From Nitrospira defluvii (GTDB lineage: Bacteria > Nitrospirota > Nitrospiria > Nitrospirales > Nitrospiraceae), in contig FP929003.1 in the NCBI GenBank assembly GCA_000196815.1, positions 2,441,501-2,505,500 on the forward strand: a stretch of DNA of 64,000 nucleotides, in the 5' to 3' direction. Shown here piece after piece: positions 33,951 through 43,540 of this stretch. The notes under the pieces are model-generated. The model was given only the letters and a program-made list of their open reading frames with translations, searched no databases and was not told the DNA's origin. The first letter of the stretch is position 1. The number at the start of each line of letters is the position of its first letter. The position numbers and the translations under genes were made by a program.

Positions 33951-34730
33951 TTACGTGGAAGCGAGGAGGCGGAGCTTGGGAAGGTCGCGAATGATGAGGC
34001 GGGCAGCCGTTCCCGACACGAGACGCTCTTTCTTAAACCGCGCCATGATGCGGATGGCGGTTTCAGTCGTGACACCCACCATGTTCGCCATGTCCTGGCG
34101 TGTGAGACGGACGGAGACCCTGATCCCGTTCGGCTCTTGAACCCCGCTTCGTTCTGCGAGGTTCACCAGGAGAGAGGCCAACCGTTGGTCGGCCCGGTCC
34201 AACGCGAGGACCTTGGCTTTTTCCTGCGCTTCATTGAGACGGTTCCCCAGGTACCGGATGACTTCCATGGCGGCATCCGGATTCCCGCGCAACATCTTGA
34301 AGTACGCTTCTTTCTTCATCCGCAGCACACTGACATCCCCCATGGGCTGAGCCGTGCCCGGATGAGAGGCGCCGTCGAAAGCCGAGGCATCGCAACAAAA
34401 CAGATCGCCTGGCATGAGCACTTTCAGCGTGCACTCCTTCCCGTCGAGGGACGATTTGACGCACTTCACCGACCCTTCCTTGACGATATGAAAGTACTCG
34501 GTGGGATCGCCCTCACGGAAGATGTACTGCCCCTTGCCGTAGCGGGTTTCCGTCATTTCGCCCAGGACCTTCTGACGATCCTGGGCGCTGAGGATCTGGA
34601 GGAGGGGAATCTGATTCAACCCGGCAGGGAAGGCAGGGCCGGATTGTTCAGCGGGAGGCTGTTTTAACGATTTCTTTGGCCGCTTCGACAATCGAGCGTA
34701 CTCCAATACCAAAATGATCGACGAGCTCAT
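33951..34730 (-). CDS. Crp/Fnr family transcriptional regulator
   Basis: 259 residues from the ATG at 34730, which follows GGGAGG; the first 27 residues re-read the end of the transketolase gene, so a shorter TTG start is possible. The cyclic-nucleotide-binding-like domain (about 45-160: ETRYGKGQYIFREGDPTEYFHIVKEGSVKCVKSSLDGKECTLKVLMPGDLF) is followed by a dimer helix and a winged helix (SVRLTRQDMANMVGVTTETAIRIMARFKKERLV). The N-terminal cysteine cluster of oxygen-sensing FNR is absent, so it is not a classic Fe-S FNR. The ligand is unknown; NO or redox control of nirK is plausible. It lies between transketolase and nirK. Confidence 0.88.
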   Translation of the reverse strand: MSSSIILVLEYARLSKRPKKSLKQPPAEQSGPAFPAGLNQIPLLQILSAQDRQKVLGEMTETRYGKGQYIFREGDPTEYFHIVKEGSVKCVKSSLDGKECTLKVLMPGDLFCCDASAFDGASHPGTAQPMGDVSVLRMKKEAYFKMLRGNPDAAMEVIRYLGNRLNEAQEKAKVLALDRADQRLASLLVNLAERSGVQEPNGIRVSVRLTRQDMANMVGVTTETAIRIMARFKKERLVSGTAARLIIRDLPKLRLLAST

Positions 34731-36534
34731 CCGGCCTCCCGCTGCGCGGGATTTCCCGAACGGCCAATTTGTGCACCCGCACACCTTCCGATGCGAGCGC
34801 GCTCAAGACGGCATCGCCGATGCCTCCGTGTGCATAGTGGTCCTCGACCGTCAGGAATCGTCCGCCGGTCGCCCGCGCACAATCGAGCAACGTGGCGCGA
34901 TCCACCGGCACGATGCTGTAGAGGTCGAGCACGCGGGTCGTGATACCCGCCGCCTTCAATTGATCATGGGCTTTTAAGGCCTCGAACAACGTCACTCCGG
35001 CCGCGACGATCGTCAGCTGGTCGGCGGCACTCTGCCGGACCACCTTGGAGCCTCCAATCTTAAACTGCTCATCCAGGCCATAAATCACCGGCGTCTTGGG
35101 GCGACCGGCGCGGAGGTATACCATGCCCTTGTGAGCAGCCGCCGCTTCCACCAGTTTGTACATCGAGAGCGCGTCGGACGGGTACAGTACCGTCACACCG
35201 GGCTGCGCCGACATCATCGCCAGGTCTTCAAGCCCCATCTGCGAGGGGCCGTCTTCACCGATGCTCACACCGACGTGCGTCCCCACCAGTTTGATGTTCG
35301 ACTGGCTGATCGCCGCCATTCGAATGAAATCGTAAGCCCGCGTGAAGAACGCGGCGAACGTCGCCACAAAGGGAATCTTTCCGCAGGCGGCGATACCGGC
35401 CGCGGCGCCCAACATGTTTTGCTCCGCGATAAAGTTTTCCAGGAAACGGTCCGGAAACCGCTTTCCAAACTTGTCACTATAGGTGGAATTCTTCACATCC
35501 GCATCCAGCGCGACCACCTGCGAGTCGGCCTCGCCGAGCGCCAGAAGAGCGGCTCCGAATGCTTCCCGTGTCGCCGCCGAGTCACCGAGTTTGTACGGCG
35601 GAGGCGCCATCGTTCCCTTGGCAGGGGCCGCGGCTTTGACGGCTGTCGGCATCGGAATCTGCGCTTGCGTCGAGCCGGGCTTGAGTTGCCGCGTCAGTTC
35701 ATCCAAGGCCTTCTGGGTTTCTTCGCCCTTCTTCATGGGCTTTCCATGCCATTCCGGATGATTTTCCATGAAGGAGATGCCGCGCCCCTTGAAAGTCTTC
35801 GCCAACAACACCGTCGGCCGCCCCTTGGTCCGCGCCGCTTCCTCAAACGCTGCCACAAGGGCGCCGATATCGTGACCGTCCACCACGATGGCATGCCAGC
35901 CGAACCCGGCCCATCGGGCACGATAGGCTTCCATGTCGTGCTGCAACATCGTAGGGTCGCTTTGTCCCAGCCGGTTCACGTCCACAATCGCGCACAGGTT
36001 ATCCAACGCCGCGTGCCGCGCGACTTCCGCCGCTTCCCACACGGAACCTTCGACGGACTCGCCATCTCCCATCAACACATAGGTCCGGTAGTCGGTCTTA
36101 TCGATCGATTTGGCATTGAATGCGAGCCCCACTCCGGCGGGCAGGCCTTGCCCCAACGAGCCGGTCGCCATGTCCACGAAGGAAAGGCGGGGCGTCGGAT
36201 GACCTTCGAGATCGGACCCGAGCGTGCGCAGTTTGAGCAATTCTGATTTGGGAAACAGCCCGGCTTCCGCCCAGGCCGCATAGAGCAGGGGCGCCGCATG
36301 GCCTTTCGAGAGGACGAAGCGATCACTATTGGGCAGTTTCGGATTCTTCGGATCGTATCGCATCACGGAGAAAAACAGGACGGCAACGATATCTGCGGCC
36401 GAACAACAGCTGGAGGGATGTCCGCTCCCGGCTTCAGTCGTCGCCTTCACACTGTCCATGCGAAGGTGCGTCGCCTTATTGGCCAAAGCGGTCAGAAGGT
36501 CAGGCGTGGCGGTAGAGGCAGCAGAGGCAGTCAT
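34648..36534 (-). CDS. tkt: Transketolase
   Basis: 628 residues. The N-terminal thiamine diphosphate domain contains SGHPSSCCSAADIVAVLFF, SKGHAAPLLYAAWAEAG and the GDG motif with Mg site (MGDGESVEGSVWEAAEVARHAALDNLCAIVDVNRLGQ). The middle pyrimidine-binding domain contains FIAEQNMLGAAAGIAACGKIPFVATFAAFFTRAYDFIR, followed by a C-terminal domain. It exchanges two-carbon units in the pentose phosphate route. The ATG at 36534 has AAGGAT upstream and the family start; the frame to 36744 is an extension through the divergent promoter region. There is an internal Ala/Pro-rich linker at about 300-315. The stop overlaps the regulator gene start region by 83 nt. Confidence 0.94.
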   Translation of the reverse strand: MTASAASTATPDLLTALANKATHLRMDSVKATTEAGSGHPSSCCSAADIVAVLFFSVMRYDPKNPKLPNSDRFVLSKGHAAPLLYAAWAEAGLFPKSELLKLRTLGSDLEGHPTPRLSFVDMATGSLGQGLPAGVGLAFNAKSIDKTDYRTYVLMGDGESVEGSVWEAAEVARHAALDNLCAIVDVNRLGQSDPTMLQHDMEAYRARWAGFGWHAIVVDGHDIGALVAAFEEAARTKGRPTVLLAKTFKGRGISFMENHPEWHGKPMKKGEETQKALDELTRQLKPGSTQAQIPMPTAVKAAAPAKGTMAPPPYKLGDSAATREAFGAALLALGEADSQVVALDADVKNSTYSDKFGKRFPDRFLENFIAEQNMLGAAAGIAACGKIPFVATFAAFFTRAYDFIRMAAISQSNIKLVGTHVGVSIGEDGPSQMGLEDLAMMSAQPGVTVLYPSDALSMYKLVEAAAAHKGMVYLRAGRPKTPVIYGLDEQFKIGGSKVVRQSAADQLTIVAAGVTLFEALKAHDQLKAAGITTRVLDLYSIVPVDRATLLDCARATGGRFLTVEDHYAHGGIGDAVLSALASEGVRVHKLAVREIPRSGRPDELVDHFGIGVRSIVEAAKEIVKTASR

Positions 36535-36694
36535 GCGCGATCCTTTCAGGATGGGAGCTGATAAATTCCGGGTGATTTGGATGATCAGTGAGAGGGACGG
36601 GCCGCCTCTCAACGGCACGAAGCTAACAAATGGCATGCAGGGAGTCAATGAAGGCAGTCGTCGCGCAGCACAGGCCACTCGGGGCACAGAATTC

Positions 36695-36723
36695 TTGACA
36701 CGGTACGGGCAACTCGTTAAGAT
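36695..36723 (+). promoter_or_regulatory. Promoter of the pyr operon
   Basis: TTGACA (36695-36700), a 17-nt spacer and TAAGAT (36718-36723): consensus -35 and a 4/6 -10 at ideal spacing. The start of transcription would be near 36730, just before the PyrR-binding loop. It lies in the gap between the divergent transketolase gene and pyrR. Confidence 0.7.
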
Positions 36724-36743
36724 CGGCTCGCCTTTAACGCTCA

Positions 36744-36754
36744 TCCTGTGAGGT
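36744..36754 (+). promoter_or_regulatory. PyrR-binding loop in the pyr leader RNA
   Basis: UCCUGUGAGGU matches the core UCCNGNGAGGY of the PyrR-binding (anti-antiterminator) loop known from Bacillus. It lies about 15 nt into the predicted transcript and 54 nt before the attenuator. Its AGGUG can instead pair with CACCU of the terminator's 5' arm, giving a plausible antiterminator. PyrR with UMP would free the terminator. Confidence 0.72.
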
Positions 36755-36760
36755 GGGTAA

Positions 36761-37426
<666 letters not shown>

Positions 37427-37440
37427 CCGGAGACATTGTC

Positions 37441-38361
37441 GTGGGGCTCAAACGGAAAGACCTGCTCAGCCTGACCAACCTGTCGGCGGACGATATCACG
37501 TTGATCCTGGAAACCGCGGATTCCTTCAAGGAAGTCTCCGGCCGGGAGATCAAGAAGGTGCCGGCCTTACGAGGCAAGACGGTCGTGAACCTCTTCTTCG
37601 AACCGAGCACCAGAACCAGAACGTCGTTTGAATTGGCCGCCAAGCGGCTCAGCGCCGATGTGATCAATTTTTCCCCCTCTTCCAGCAGCGTGGTGAAGGG
37701 GGAAACGCTCCTGGATACGGCCCGGAACATCGAAGCCATGCAGGCCGACATCATCGTCCTGCGGCACTCCTCGGCCGGCGCGGCGGAGACCCTGGCGCGG
37801 GGAGTGAAATCCTCGGTGATCAATGCCGGGGACGGATGGCATGAACATCCGACACAGGCTCTGCTCGACCTGTACACGATCCGCAGCCGGCAAATGGGCT
37901 TCGCCGGATTGCGCGTCGCGATTGTCGGCGATGTGGCGCACAGCCGTGTCGCCCGCTCGAATATTTTCGCCCTCACAAAACTCGGGGCGGAAGTGCGGGT
38001 CGTCGGCCCCCCGACCATGATTCCTCTACAGATCAGCCAGCTCGGAGTGCAGGTGTACCACAACTTGGACGAAGCGCTGCGCGGCGTGAACGTAATCATG
38101 ATGTTGAGGCTCCAACTGGAGCGACAGGGGCGCGCGTTGTTTCCGACGATCCGGGAATATGCGCGACACTATGGATTGACCGGCGAACGCGTAAAACTGG
38201 CCGAGCCCGGGGCCATCGTCATGCATCCCGGTCCCATCAACCGCGGGGTGGAAATCGCCCCCGACGTGGCGGACAGTCTCTCGTCGGTCATTCTCGATCA
38301 GGTGGCGAACGGCGTGGCCGTGCGTATGGGCATTTTGTACCTCATGTCGGGAGCCGGCTGA
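37441..38361 (+). CDS. pyrB: Aspartate carbamoyltransferase, catalytic chain
   Basis: 306 residues, GTG start 14 nt after pyrR. The carbamoyl phosphate motif is [15 protein letters not shown] (S56, T57, R58, T59, R60, T61); then [39 protein letters not shown] and [13 protein letters not shown]-type ends ([13 protein letters not shown]). It catalyses the committed step, carbamoyl phosphate plus aspartate to carbamoyl aspartate. No pyrI regulatory subunit follows, so control is probably through PyrR. pyrC is next. Confidence 0.97.
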   Translation: MGLKRKDLLSLTNLSADDITLILETADSFKEVSGREIKKVPALRGKTVVNLFFEPSTRTRTSFELAAKRLSADVINFSPSSSSVVKGETLLDTARNIEAMQADIIVLRHSSAGAAETLARGVKSSVINAGDGWHEHPTQALLDLYTIRSRQMGFAGLRVAIVGDVAHSRVARSNIFALTKLGAEVRVVGPPTMIPLQISQLGVQVYHNLDEALRGVNVIMMLRLQLERQGRALFPTIREYARHYGLTGERVKLAEPGAIVMHPGPINRGVEIAPDVADSLSSVILDQVANGVAVRMGILYLMSGAG

Positions 38362-38416
38362 GCGGGACGAAGCGACCGAGTGAATCCTTTTACCTTTTGC
38401 TTTGTGTGAGTGAACG

Positions 38417-39709
38417 ATGACACTACTGATTCAAGGCGGTCATGTGATCGATCCCGGACGCGTGAACGGCGTGGCCGACGTCCTGATCGAAAACGGAACA
38501 ATCTCGGCAGTCGGACCGGCCCTCAAGGCGCCCGCCGGTGCAACAGTCATTCAAGCCAAGGGGCAATTAGTGCTTCCGGGGTTCGTGGATCTCCACGTGC
38601 ATTTCCGCGAGCCGGGGTTCGAGTATAAAGAGACGATCCAGTCCGGAACGGCTGCGGCCGTCGCGGGTGGATTCACGACCGTCTGCGCGATGCCCAACAC
38701 CAATCCCGTGAACGACAATCAGGCCGTCACCGAATTCATGCTCGAACGCGCGAAGGCGGCGGGTAACGCCCACCTCTATCCGATCGGCGCCATCACAAAA
38801 AAGTCGGAAGGCAAAGAACTGGCGGAAATCGGCGATCTGCGTCGCGCCGGTTGTGTCGCCATCTCCGACGACGGAAAGCCGGTGATGAACAGCCTCGTCA
38901 TGCGACGCGCCATGGAATACGCGCGCGCCTTCGACGTGCCGGTCGTGGACCACTGCGAAGATCTGCACCTGTCTGAGGGCGGGTGTATGAACGAAGGGCT
39001 GGTCTCGACCGAACTCGGCCTTCCGGGCATTCCTTCGGCTGCGGAAGATGTCATGGTCGCGCGCAATGTCTCGCTGGCTGAATTGACCGGCGCCCGTCTC
39101 CACCTCGCGCACATCAGCACCGCCGGTTCGGTGCGCATGGTGCGGGAAGCGAAGGCACGCGGTCTGAAGGTCACGGCTGAAGCCTGTCCGCATCACTTCA
39201 CCCTGACCGAAGAACTAACACGCGGGTACAACACCCACGCGAAGATGAATCCTCCGCTGAGGACCATGCAGGACGTCCAAGCGATCAAAGAAGGACTCCG
39301 CGACGGAACTATCGACGTGATCGCGACCGACCATGCCCCGCATGCGACCCAAGAGAAGCAGCAGGAGTTCACCGAAGCGCCGTTCGGCATCGTGGGCCTG
39401 GAGACCGCCCTCTCGCTGACGCTGGCCCTGGTGGATGAAGGGGTGCTGACGCTCGAATCCGCGATCGACAAACTGGCGACCGCGCCGGCCAAAGCGTTCA
39501 GTCTCAATGCCGGAACCCTGGCGGTCGGCGCGCCGGCTGACGTCGCCATCGTCGATCCGAACAGGGAGTGGCAAGTGGACCCGTCACGGTTTCGTTCCAA
39601 GAGCCGCAACACCCCCTTCGCCGGCTGGAAGGTGAGGGGACGGGTGACGACCACCATCGTCTCCGGTCGCGTCGTGTTCGAACTCGATCGCTCAGAGCGA
39701 CAGGCATAG
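38417..39709 (+). CDS. pyrC: Dihydroorotase
   Basis: 430 residues, class I dihydroorotase of the amidohydrolase family. Zinc site DLHVHFREPGFEYKETIQSG, AVAGGFTTVCAMPNTNPV, later VVDHCEDLHL, LHLAHIST and ATDHAPH, so all metal ligands are present. It cyclises carbamoyl aspartate to dihydroorotate in the cytoplasm. It starts 55 nt after pyrB. An enzymatically dead PyrC homologue is ruled out by the intact HxH and DH motifs. Confidence 0.96.
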   Translation: MTLLIQGGHVIDPGRVNGVADVLIENGTISAVGPALKAPAGATVIQAKGQLVLPGFVDLHVHFREPGFEYKETIQSGTAAAVAGGFTTVCAMPNTNPVNDNQAVTEFMLERAKAAGNAHLYPIGAITKKSEGKELAEIGDLRRAGCVAISDDGKPVMNSLVMRRAMEYARAFDVPVVDHCEDLHLSEGGCMNEGLVSTELGLPGIPSAAEDVMVARNVSLAELTGARLHLAHISTAGSVRMVREAKARGLKVTAEACPHHFTLTEELTRGYNTHAKMNPPLRTMQDVQAIKEGLRDGTIDVIATDHAPHATQEKQQEFTEAPFGIVGLETALSLTLALVDEGVLTLESAIDKLATAPAKAFSLNAGTLAVGAPADVAIVDPNREWQVDPSRFRSKSRNTPFAGWKVRGRVTTTIVSGRVVFELDRSERQA

Positions 39710-39721
39710 GGATTCGACACG

Positions 39722-40225
39722 GTGCGCCAAGGACTCATCGCCTGTATGACCTGTGAGCTGCTGGCCCTGGCGGTCTGGATCGGCGGGCTCTTGGTGCTCG
39801 TTGCCGCCGTCATCCCGGCCGTGTTCAATACGTTCGGCGGCCAGGACACCGGCGGCTTCTTTCTGACCCGCGCCTTCGACGGGTACAACCGTTTGGTGCT
39901 CGGATCGGCGGCGATCCTGACCGCGGGACTCCTGTGGCGAGCGTGGCTGGTCCAGCGGGGCCTGACGGATGGCGAGATCACCAGAACCGAATGGTTGCTG
40001 CTCGGAGCCATGCTCCTCACCGCGGGGATCATCACGTTTGTGCTGCATCCCCAGGCGGCAGCTCTGCAGGCACAAGCCTTTGCCTCCAAAGGAGAGGAGG
40101 CGCGGAAAGCGGCGTTCGAAGCATTCTTTCAACTGCACAAACCAGTACGGGCCTTGTATATCGTGAATGTCGGACTCGGAATCGCGCTGCTGACCGTGCG
40201 GGTGCGATCCTGGGTCCCTCGATAA
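39722..40225 (+). CDS. DUF4149-like integral membrane protein
   Basis: 167 residues, GTG start 12 nt after pyrC. Four membrane helices: LALAVWIGGLLVLVAAVIPAVF, LVLGSAAILTAGLLWRAWLV, WLLLGAMLLTAGIITFVLHPQA and ALYIVNVGLGIALLTVRV, with the DUF4149 feature of a first helix carrying WIGG and a polar loop before helix 4 (FFQLHKPVRALYIVN). Inner membrane; function unknown. It is inserted between pyrC and carA with tight spacing. Confidence 0.75.
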   Translation: MRQGLIACMTCELLALAVWIGGLLVLVAAVIPAVFNTFGGQDTGGFFLTRAFDGYNRLVLGSAAILTAGLLWRAWLVQRGLTDGEITRTEWLLLGAMLLTAGIITFVLHPQAAALQAQAFASKGEEARKAAFEAFFQLHKPVRALYIVNVGLGIALLTVRVRSWVPR

Positions 40226-40234
40226 GGAGTTATC

Positions 40235-41419
40235 TTGAAGAAAGCGATTCTGGCGCTTGCCGACGGAACCTGGTTCGAAGGACGAGCCCTCGGGGCAGAG
40301 GGGGAGACCGGCGGTGAAGTCGTGTTCAACACCGCCATGACCGGGTATCAGGAAGTGTTGACCGATCCCTCCTACCGGGGACAGATCGTGACCATGACCT
40401 GTCCGCATATCGGCAACTACGGTGTGACACCGGAAGACATCGAGTCCACCCGGATCTGGGCGGAAGGATTCGTCGTCAAGGAATCCAGCCGGCTGGCGAG
40501 CAATTGGCGCAGCAAGGCCACGCTTCAGGAATATTTGCAGGCCGCAAACATCGTGGCGATCGAAGGCATCGACACCCGAGCGCTCACGACGCATCTGCGG
40601 GAGAAGGGCGCACAGCCTGGCGTGATTTCCCACATCGATCTCGATCCGCGTCGTCTCGCCGACAAGGCCCGGAAGGCGCCGAGCATCATCGGCCGCGATC
40701 TCGCCGCCACGGTGACCTGCGAGCGACGCTACACCTGGACAGCCGGAACCGGCGACTGGGCGCCGAAGCTGACGATACCCGCGCCCGGCGCCACGCAGGC
40801 AGCACGAAAGACCTGGCGTGTGGTGGCCTATGATTTCGGCGTCAAACAGAACATTCTCCGGCGGCTCGTCGATGTCGGCTGCGAGGTCACCGTGGTGCCC
40901 GCTTCCACCCCGGCGAAGGACGTGCTGGCGCTCAACCCTCAAGGATTGTTCCTCTCGAACGGGCCCGGCGACCCGGAAGGGGTGCCCTATGCCATGGACG
41001 CGCTTCGGGAACTGATCGGCCGGCTCCCGATTTTCGGCATCTGTCTCGGTCACCAATTACTCGGCCTGGCGCTTGGTTTCTCCACCTACAAGCTGAAGTT
41101 CGGCCACCACGGCGCCAATCACCCGGTCATCGACCTCCGGACCAGAAAGGTCGAGATCACCTCGCAAAACCATAACTTCGCCGTACGTTTTCCGATCGGG
41201 GCCCCGGCGGAGGGACAGGACATGCCGATTGTGGGCACACCGTTCGGGCGCGTACAGTTGACCCATACCAGTCTCAATGACGGATCGGTCGAGGGCATGA
41301 TGTGTCTGGACCGCCCGGTCTTTTCCGTCCAATATCACCCTGAAGCCGCGCCGGGCCCGCACGATTCGGCCTATCTCTTTGAACAATTTGTCGCGTTGAT
41401 GGAGACACATTATGCATAG
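40235..41419 (+). CDS. carA: Carbamoyl phosphate synthase small chain
   Basis: 394 residues, TTG start with AAGGAG nine bases upstream. The N-terminal domain ([41 protein letters not shown]) leads to a class I glutamine amidotransferase with nucleophile C270 ([10 protein letters not shown]) and the His/Glu of [13 protein letters not shown]. It releases ammonia from glutamine for CarB. It overlaps sppA by 8 nt; carB lies about 2 kb further on, separated by two protease genes. Confidence 0.96.
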   Translation: MKKAILALADGTWFEGRALGAEGETGGEVVFNTAMTGYQEVLTDPSYRGQIVTMTCPHIGNYGVTPEDIESTRIWAEGFVVKESSRLASNWRSKATLQEYLQAANIVAIEGIDTRALTTHLREKGAQPGVISHIDLDPRRLADKARKAPSIIGRDLAATVTCERRYTWTAGTGDWAPKLTIPAPGATQAARKTWRVVAYDFGVKQNILRRLVDVGCEVTVVPASTPAKDVLALNPQGLFLSNGPGDPEGVPYAMDALRELIGRLPIFGICLGHQLLGLALGFSTYKLKFGHHGANHPVIDLRTRKVEITSQNHNFAVRFPIGAPAEGQDMPIVGTPFGRVQLTHTSLNDGSVEGMMCLDRPVFSVQYHPEAAPGPHDSAYLFEQFVALMETHYA

Positions 41420-42488
41420 GAGCCTGCCCGACGTTGACCTGTCTGCTGTGGCGAACGCTCTGCAGCCACATGCGAGGCCGCATCGCCGTCGCCTCGTCAC
41501 GAACCACACAGTCGGACAGGCCCTGAGCCCGTGGTATCTCTGTACCGCGGTTGCCGTGCTGGTCCTCGCCCTGATGCAGGCAGCCTGCGTCACGATCAAT
41601 CTGCCGCCGGGACCGGGCGCACTTGAAGAACATAAGGTCAGCGGGACGGGCAAAGACAAAGTCCTGCTGATGGACGTGTCCGGTGTGATCAGCTCCGAAA
41701 ATAAGGACGGGTTTTACTCCTCGCCCGGTATGCTCGCAACCGTGAAGGAAGAGCTGGAACGGGCCACGAAGGATGAGCGTATCAAGGCCATCGTCCTCCG
41801 GATCAACAGTCCGGGCGGCACCGTCACGGCCTCCGACATCATTTATCACGAACTCAAGTCGTTCAAGACCAGCCGGAAGATTCCGATTGTGGCCTCCATC
41901 ATGGATGTGGGCGCCTCCGGCGGGTACTACATTGCGGCCGCAGCCGATACCGTGTTCGCTCATCCGTCGACCGTCACCGGCAGCATCGGCGTCATCATGT
42001 TGACCGTCAATGCCAGAGGGCTCCTCGAAAAGGTCGGCGTGGAGACCAACGCCGTCACCTCCGGACCGCGCAAGGATATGGGCTCGCCTTTCCGGGCGAT
42101 GCTGCCGGAGGAGCGCGCAATCTTCCAGGGAGTCATCGACGGCTTTTATCAACGATTCCTCCAGGTCGTACAGGACGGTCGCCCGAACATGAACGGCGAG
42201 ACCATCAGGAAGCTGGCCGACGGCCGGATCTATTCCGGCGAGCAGGCGAAAGCTGCCGGGCTGGTGGATGACATCGGGTATCTCGAGGACGCCATCGAGC
42301 TGGCAAAGAAAAAAGCCGGTCTCACGGAAGCAAAAGTGGTGACCTATCGCCGACCGGGCGAATACCAGAACAATATCTACTCGCGATTGGTCGCGCCGGC
42401 GCCGAGCCTGGCCAGTCTGGCGAACATCGATTTGCTCTCAGTCGTACGAGGCGGGTCTCCGCAGTTCATGTATCTGTGGATGCCCTGA
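41412..42488 (+). CDS. sppA: Signal peptide peptidase SppA-like lipoprotein
   Basis: 358 residues. An unusual 40-residue N-terminal stretch precedes a lipoprotein-type hydrophobic signal ([10 protein letters not shown]). The S49 fold has [15 protein letters not shown], catalytic S169 (GASGGYY) and general base K221 ([10 protein letters not shown]). The 52-residue spacing equals that of short-form SppA. It degrades cleaved signal peptides in the membrane. It overlaps carA by 8 nt. A later start would suit the signal better, but no ribosome site was found. Confidence 0.88.
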   Translation: MHRSLPDVDLSAVANALQPHARPHRRRLVTNHTVGQALSPWYLCTAVAVLVLALMQAACVTINLPPGPGALEEHKVSGTGKDKVLLMDVSGVISSENKDGFYSSPGMLATVKEELERATKDERIKAIVLRINSPGGTVTASDIIYHELKSFKTSRKIPIVASIMDVGASGGYYIAAAADTVFAHPSTVTGSIGVIMLTVNARGLLEKVGVETNAVTSGPRKDMGSPFRAMLPEERAIFQGVIDGFYQRFLQVVQDGRPNMNGETIRKLADGRIYSGEQAKAAGLVDDIGYLEDAIELAKKKAGLTEAKVVTYRRPGEYQNNIYSRLVAPAPSLASLANIDLLSVVRGGSPQFMYLWMP

Positions 42489-42520
42489 GGCGGTGAGTTG
42501 CATCCCGCGCCTGGTGCTGA

Positions 42521-43519
42521 TTGAATGGAATGGACATGATGCATCCATCAGGCCGACATTCAATCGACACCCTGCTCAACACCTCGATGGGAAGACGGGC
42601 GGCCTTGGCCCTGGGAGTCCGCGCCGCCTATCTCCTCTCGACGACGGTGGGGCTCGGCGCGGCGGCAGGCCTGATGCAATCGCTTGCCGGCTGCCAGCGG
42701 GCGCCCGGCACCGCGCGGGAGCAGTTCATCTATATTTCGGAAGAAAAAGAAATGGCGATGGGCCTCTCGGCATTTCGAGAAGTGCTCCGGCAGGCCCCCT
42801 TGAGCGAGAATCCGGAGCTCAACGAAATGGTACACCGGGTCGGGAATCGCATCGCCAAGGCGGCCAATAAGCCTGAGTATCAGTGGGAGTTCGCGGTCAT
42901 TCAGGACGATCGCACGATCAACGCCTTCGCGCTTCCCGGCGGAAAAGTGGCGGTGTTCACCGGAATTTTGAAGGTCACGAAAACTGAAGACGGGTTGGCG
43001 ACCGTCATGGGCCATGAGGTCGCCCATGCCCTGCAGCGCCATGGAGCGGAACGGATGAGTCGCAGCGTGCTCGAACAGATCGGACAATTGGCGGCCCTGG
43101 GCGCCGGCGCGGCCGCGGGTCGCCCGGATGCGGCCATGGCGGCCATGACCGTTTACGGTGTCGGAGTCTCATTGCCCTTCGACCGCCGGCAGGAATCGGA
43201 AGCGGATTTCATCGGCCTGCGCTTGATGGCCGAGGCCGGATACGACCCCCGTGAAGCAGTCGCCTTCTGGGAACGGATGAGCGGCTGTCCGCGCGCCATG
43301 ATCAATAAACTCTGTTTCCGCTCGCAGCAGGCCATCCCGGAGTTTCTCTCGACCCATCCGTCCGATGTGACTCGTATCAATCAGATCGAGGCCTGGATCC
43401 CGGACGCGATGAAACACTATCATCCCGCAGGAAAGGCTCCGGCGATCCCGTCCGGACCGATCCAACCCTACCGGCCACCGGTGGGGCCCATGCCCGAGGC
43501 GCCTCTGCCGACCGGCTAA
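42521..43519 (+). CDS. M48 family metalloprotease, lipoprotein-like
   Basis: 332 residues. A lipobox-like LAGC near residue 55 follows a Tat/Sec-like segment (MGRRAALALGVRAAYLLSTTVGLGAAAGLMQSLAGC). The peptidase has zinc motif HEVAH (H165-H169) and the third ligand in ESEADFIGLRLM, with the chaperone-like loop ALPGGKVAVFTGIL. It resembles BepA/LoiP, which monitor outer-membrane protein assembly. It ends in a Pro-rich tail. Several ATGs are close together (42521, 42530, 42536), so the exact start is uncertain. It lies between sppA and carB. Confidence 0.85.
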   Translation: MNGMDMMHPSGRHSIDTLLNTSMGRRAALALGVRAAYLLSTTVGLGAAAGLMQSLAGCQRAPGTAREQFIYISEEKEMAMGLSAFREVLRQAPLSENPELNEMVHRVGNRIAKAANKPEYQWEFAVIQDDRTINAFALPGGKVAVFTGILKVTKTEDGLATVMGHEVAHALQRHGAERMSRSVLEQIGQLAALGAGAAAGRPDAAMAAMTVYGVGVSLPFDRRQESEADFIGLRLMAEAGYDPREAVAFWERMSGCPRAMINKLCFRSQQAIPEFLSTHPSDVTRINQIEAWIPDAMKHYHPAGKAPAIPSGPIQPYRPPVGPMPEAPLPTG

Positions 43520-43540
43520 CTTTTTGAGTTGAGGTCAATT

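Noticed and set aside
33951-34730. Classic oxygen-sensing FNR
   Set aside because: The N-terminal cysteine cluster needed for the [4Fe-4S] switch is missing; the scattered Cys residues in the middle do not fit the pattern.
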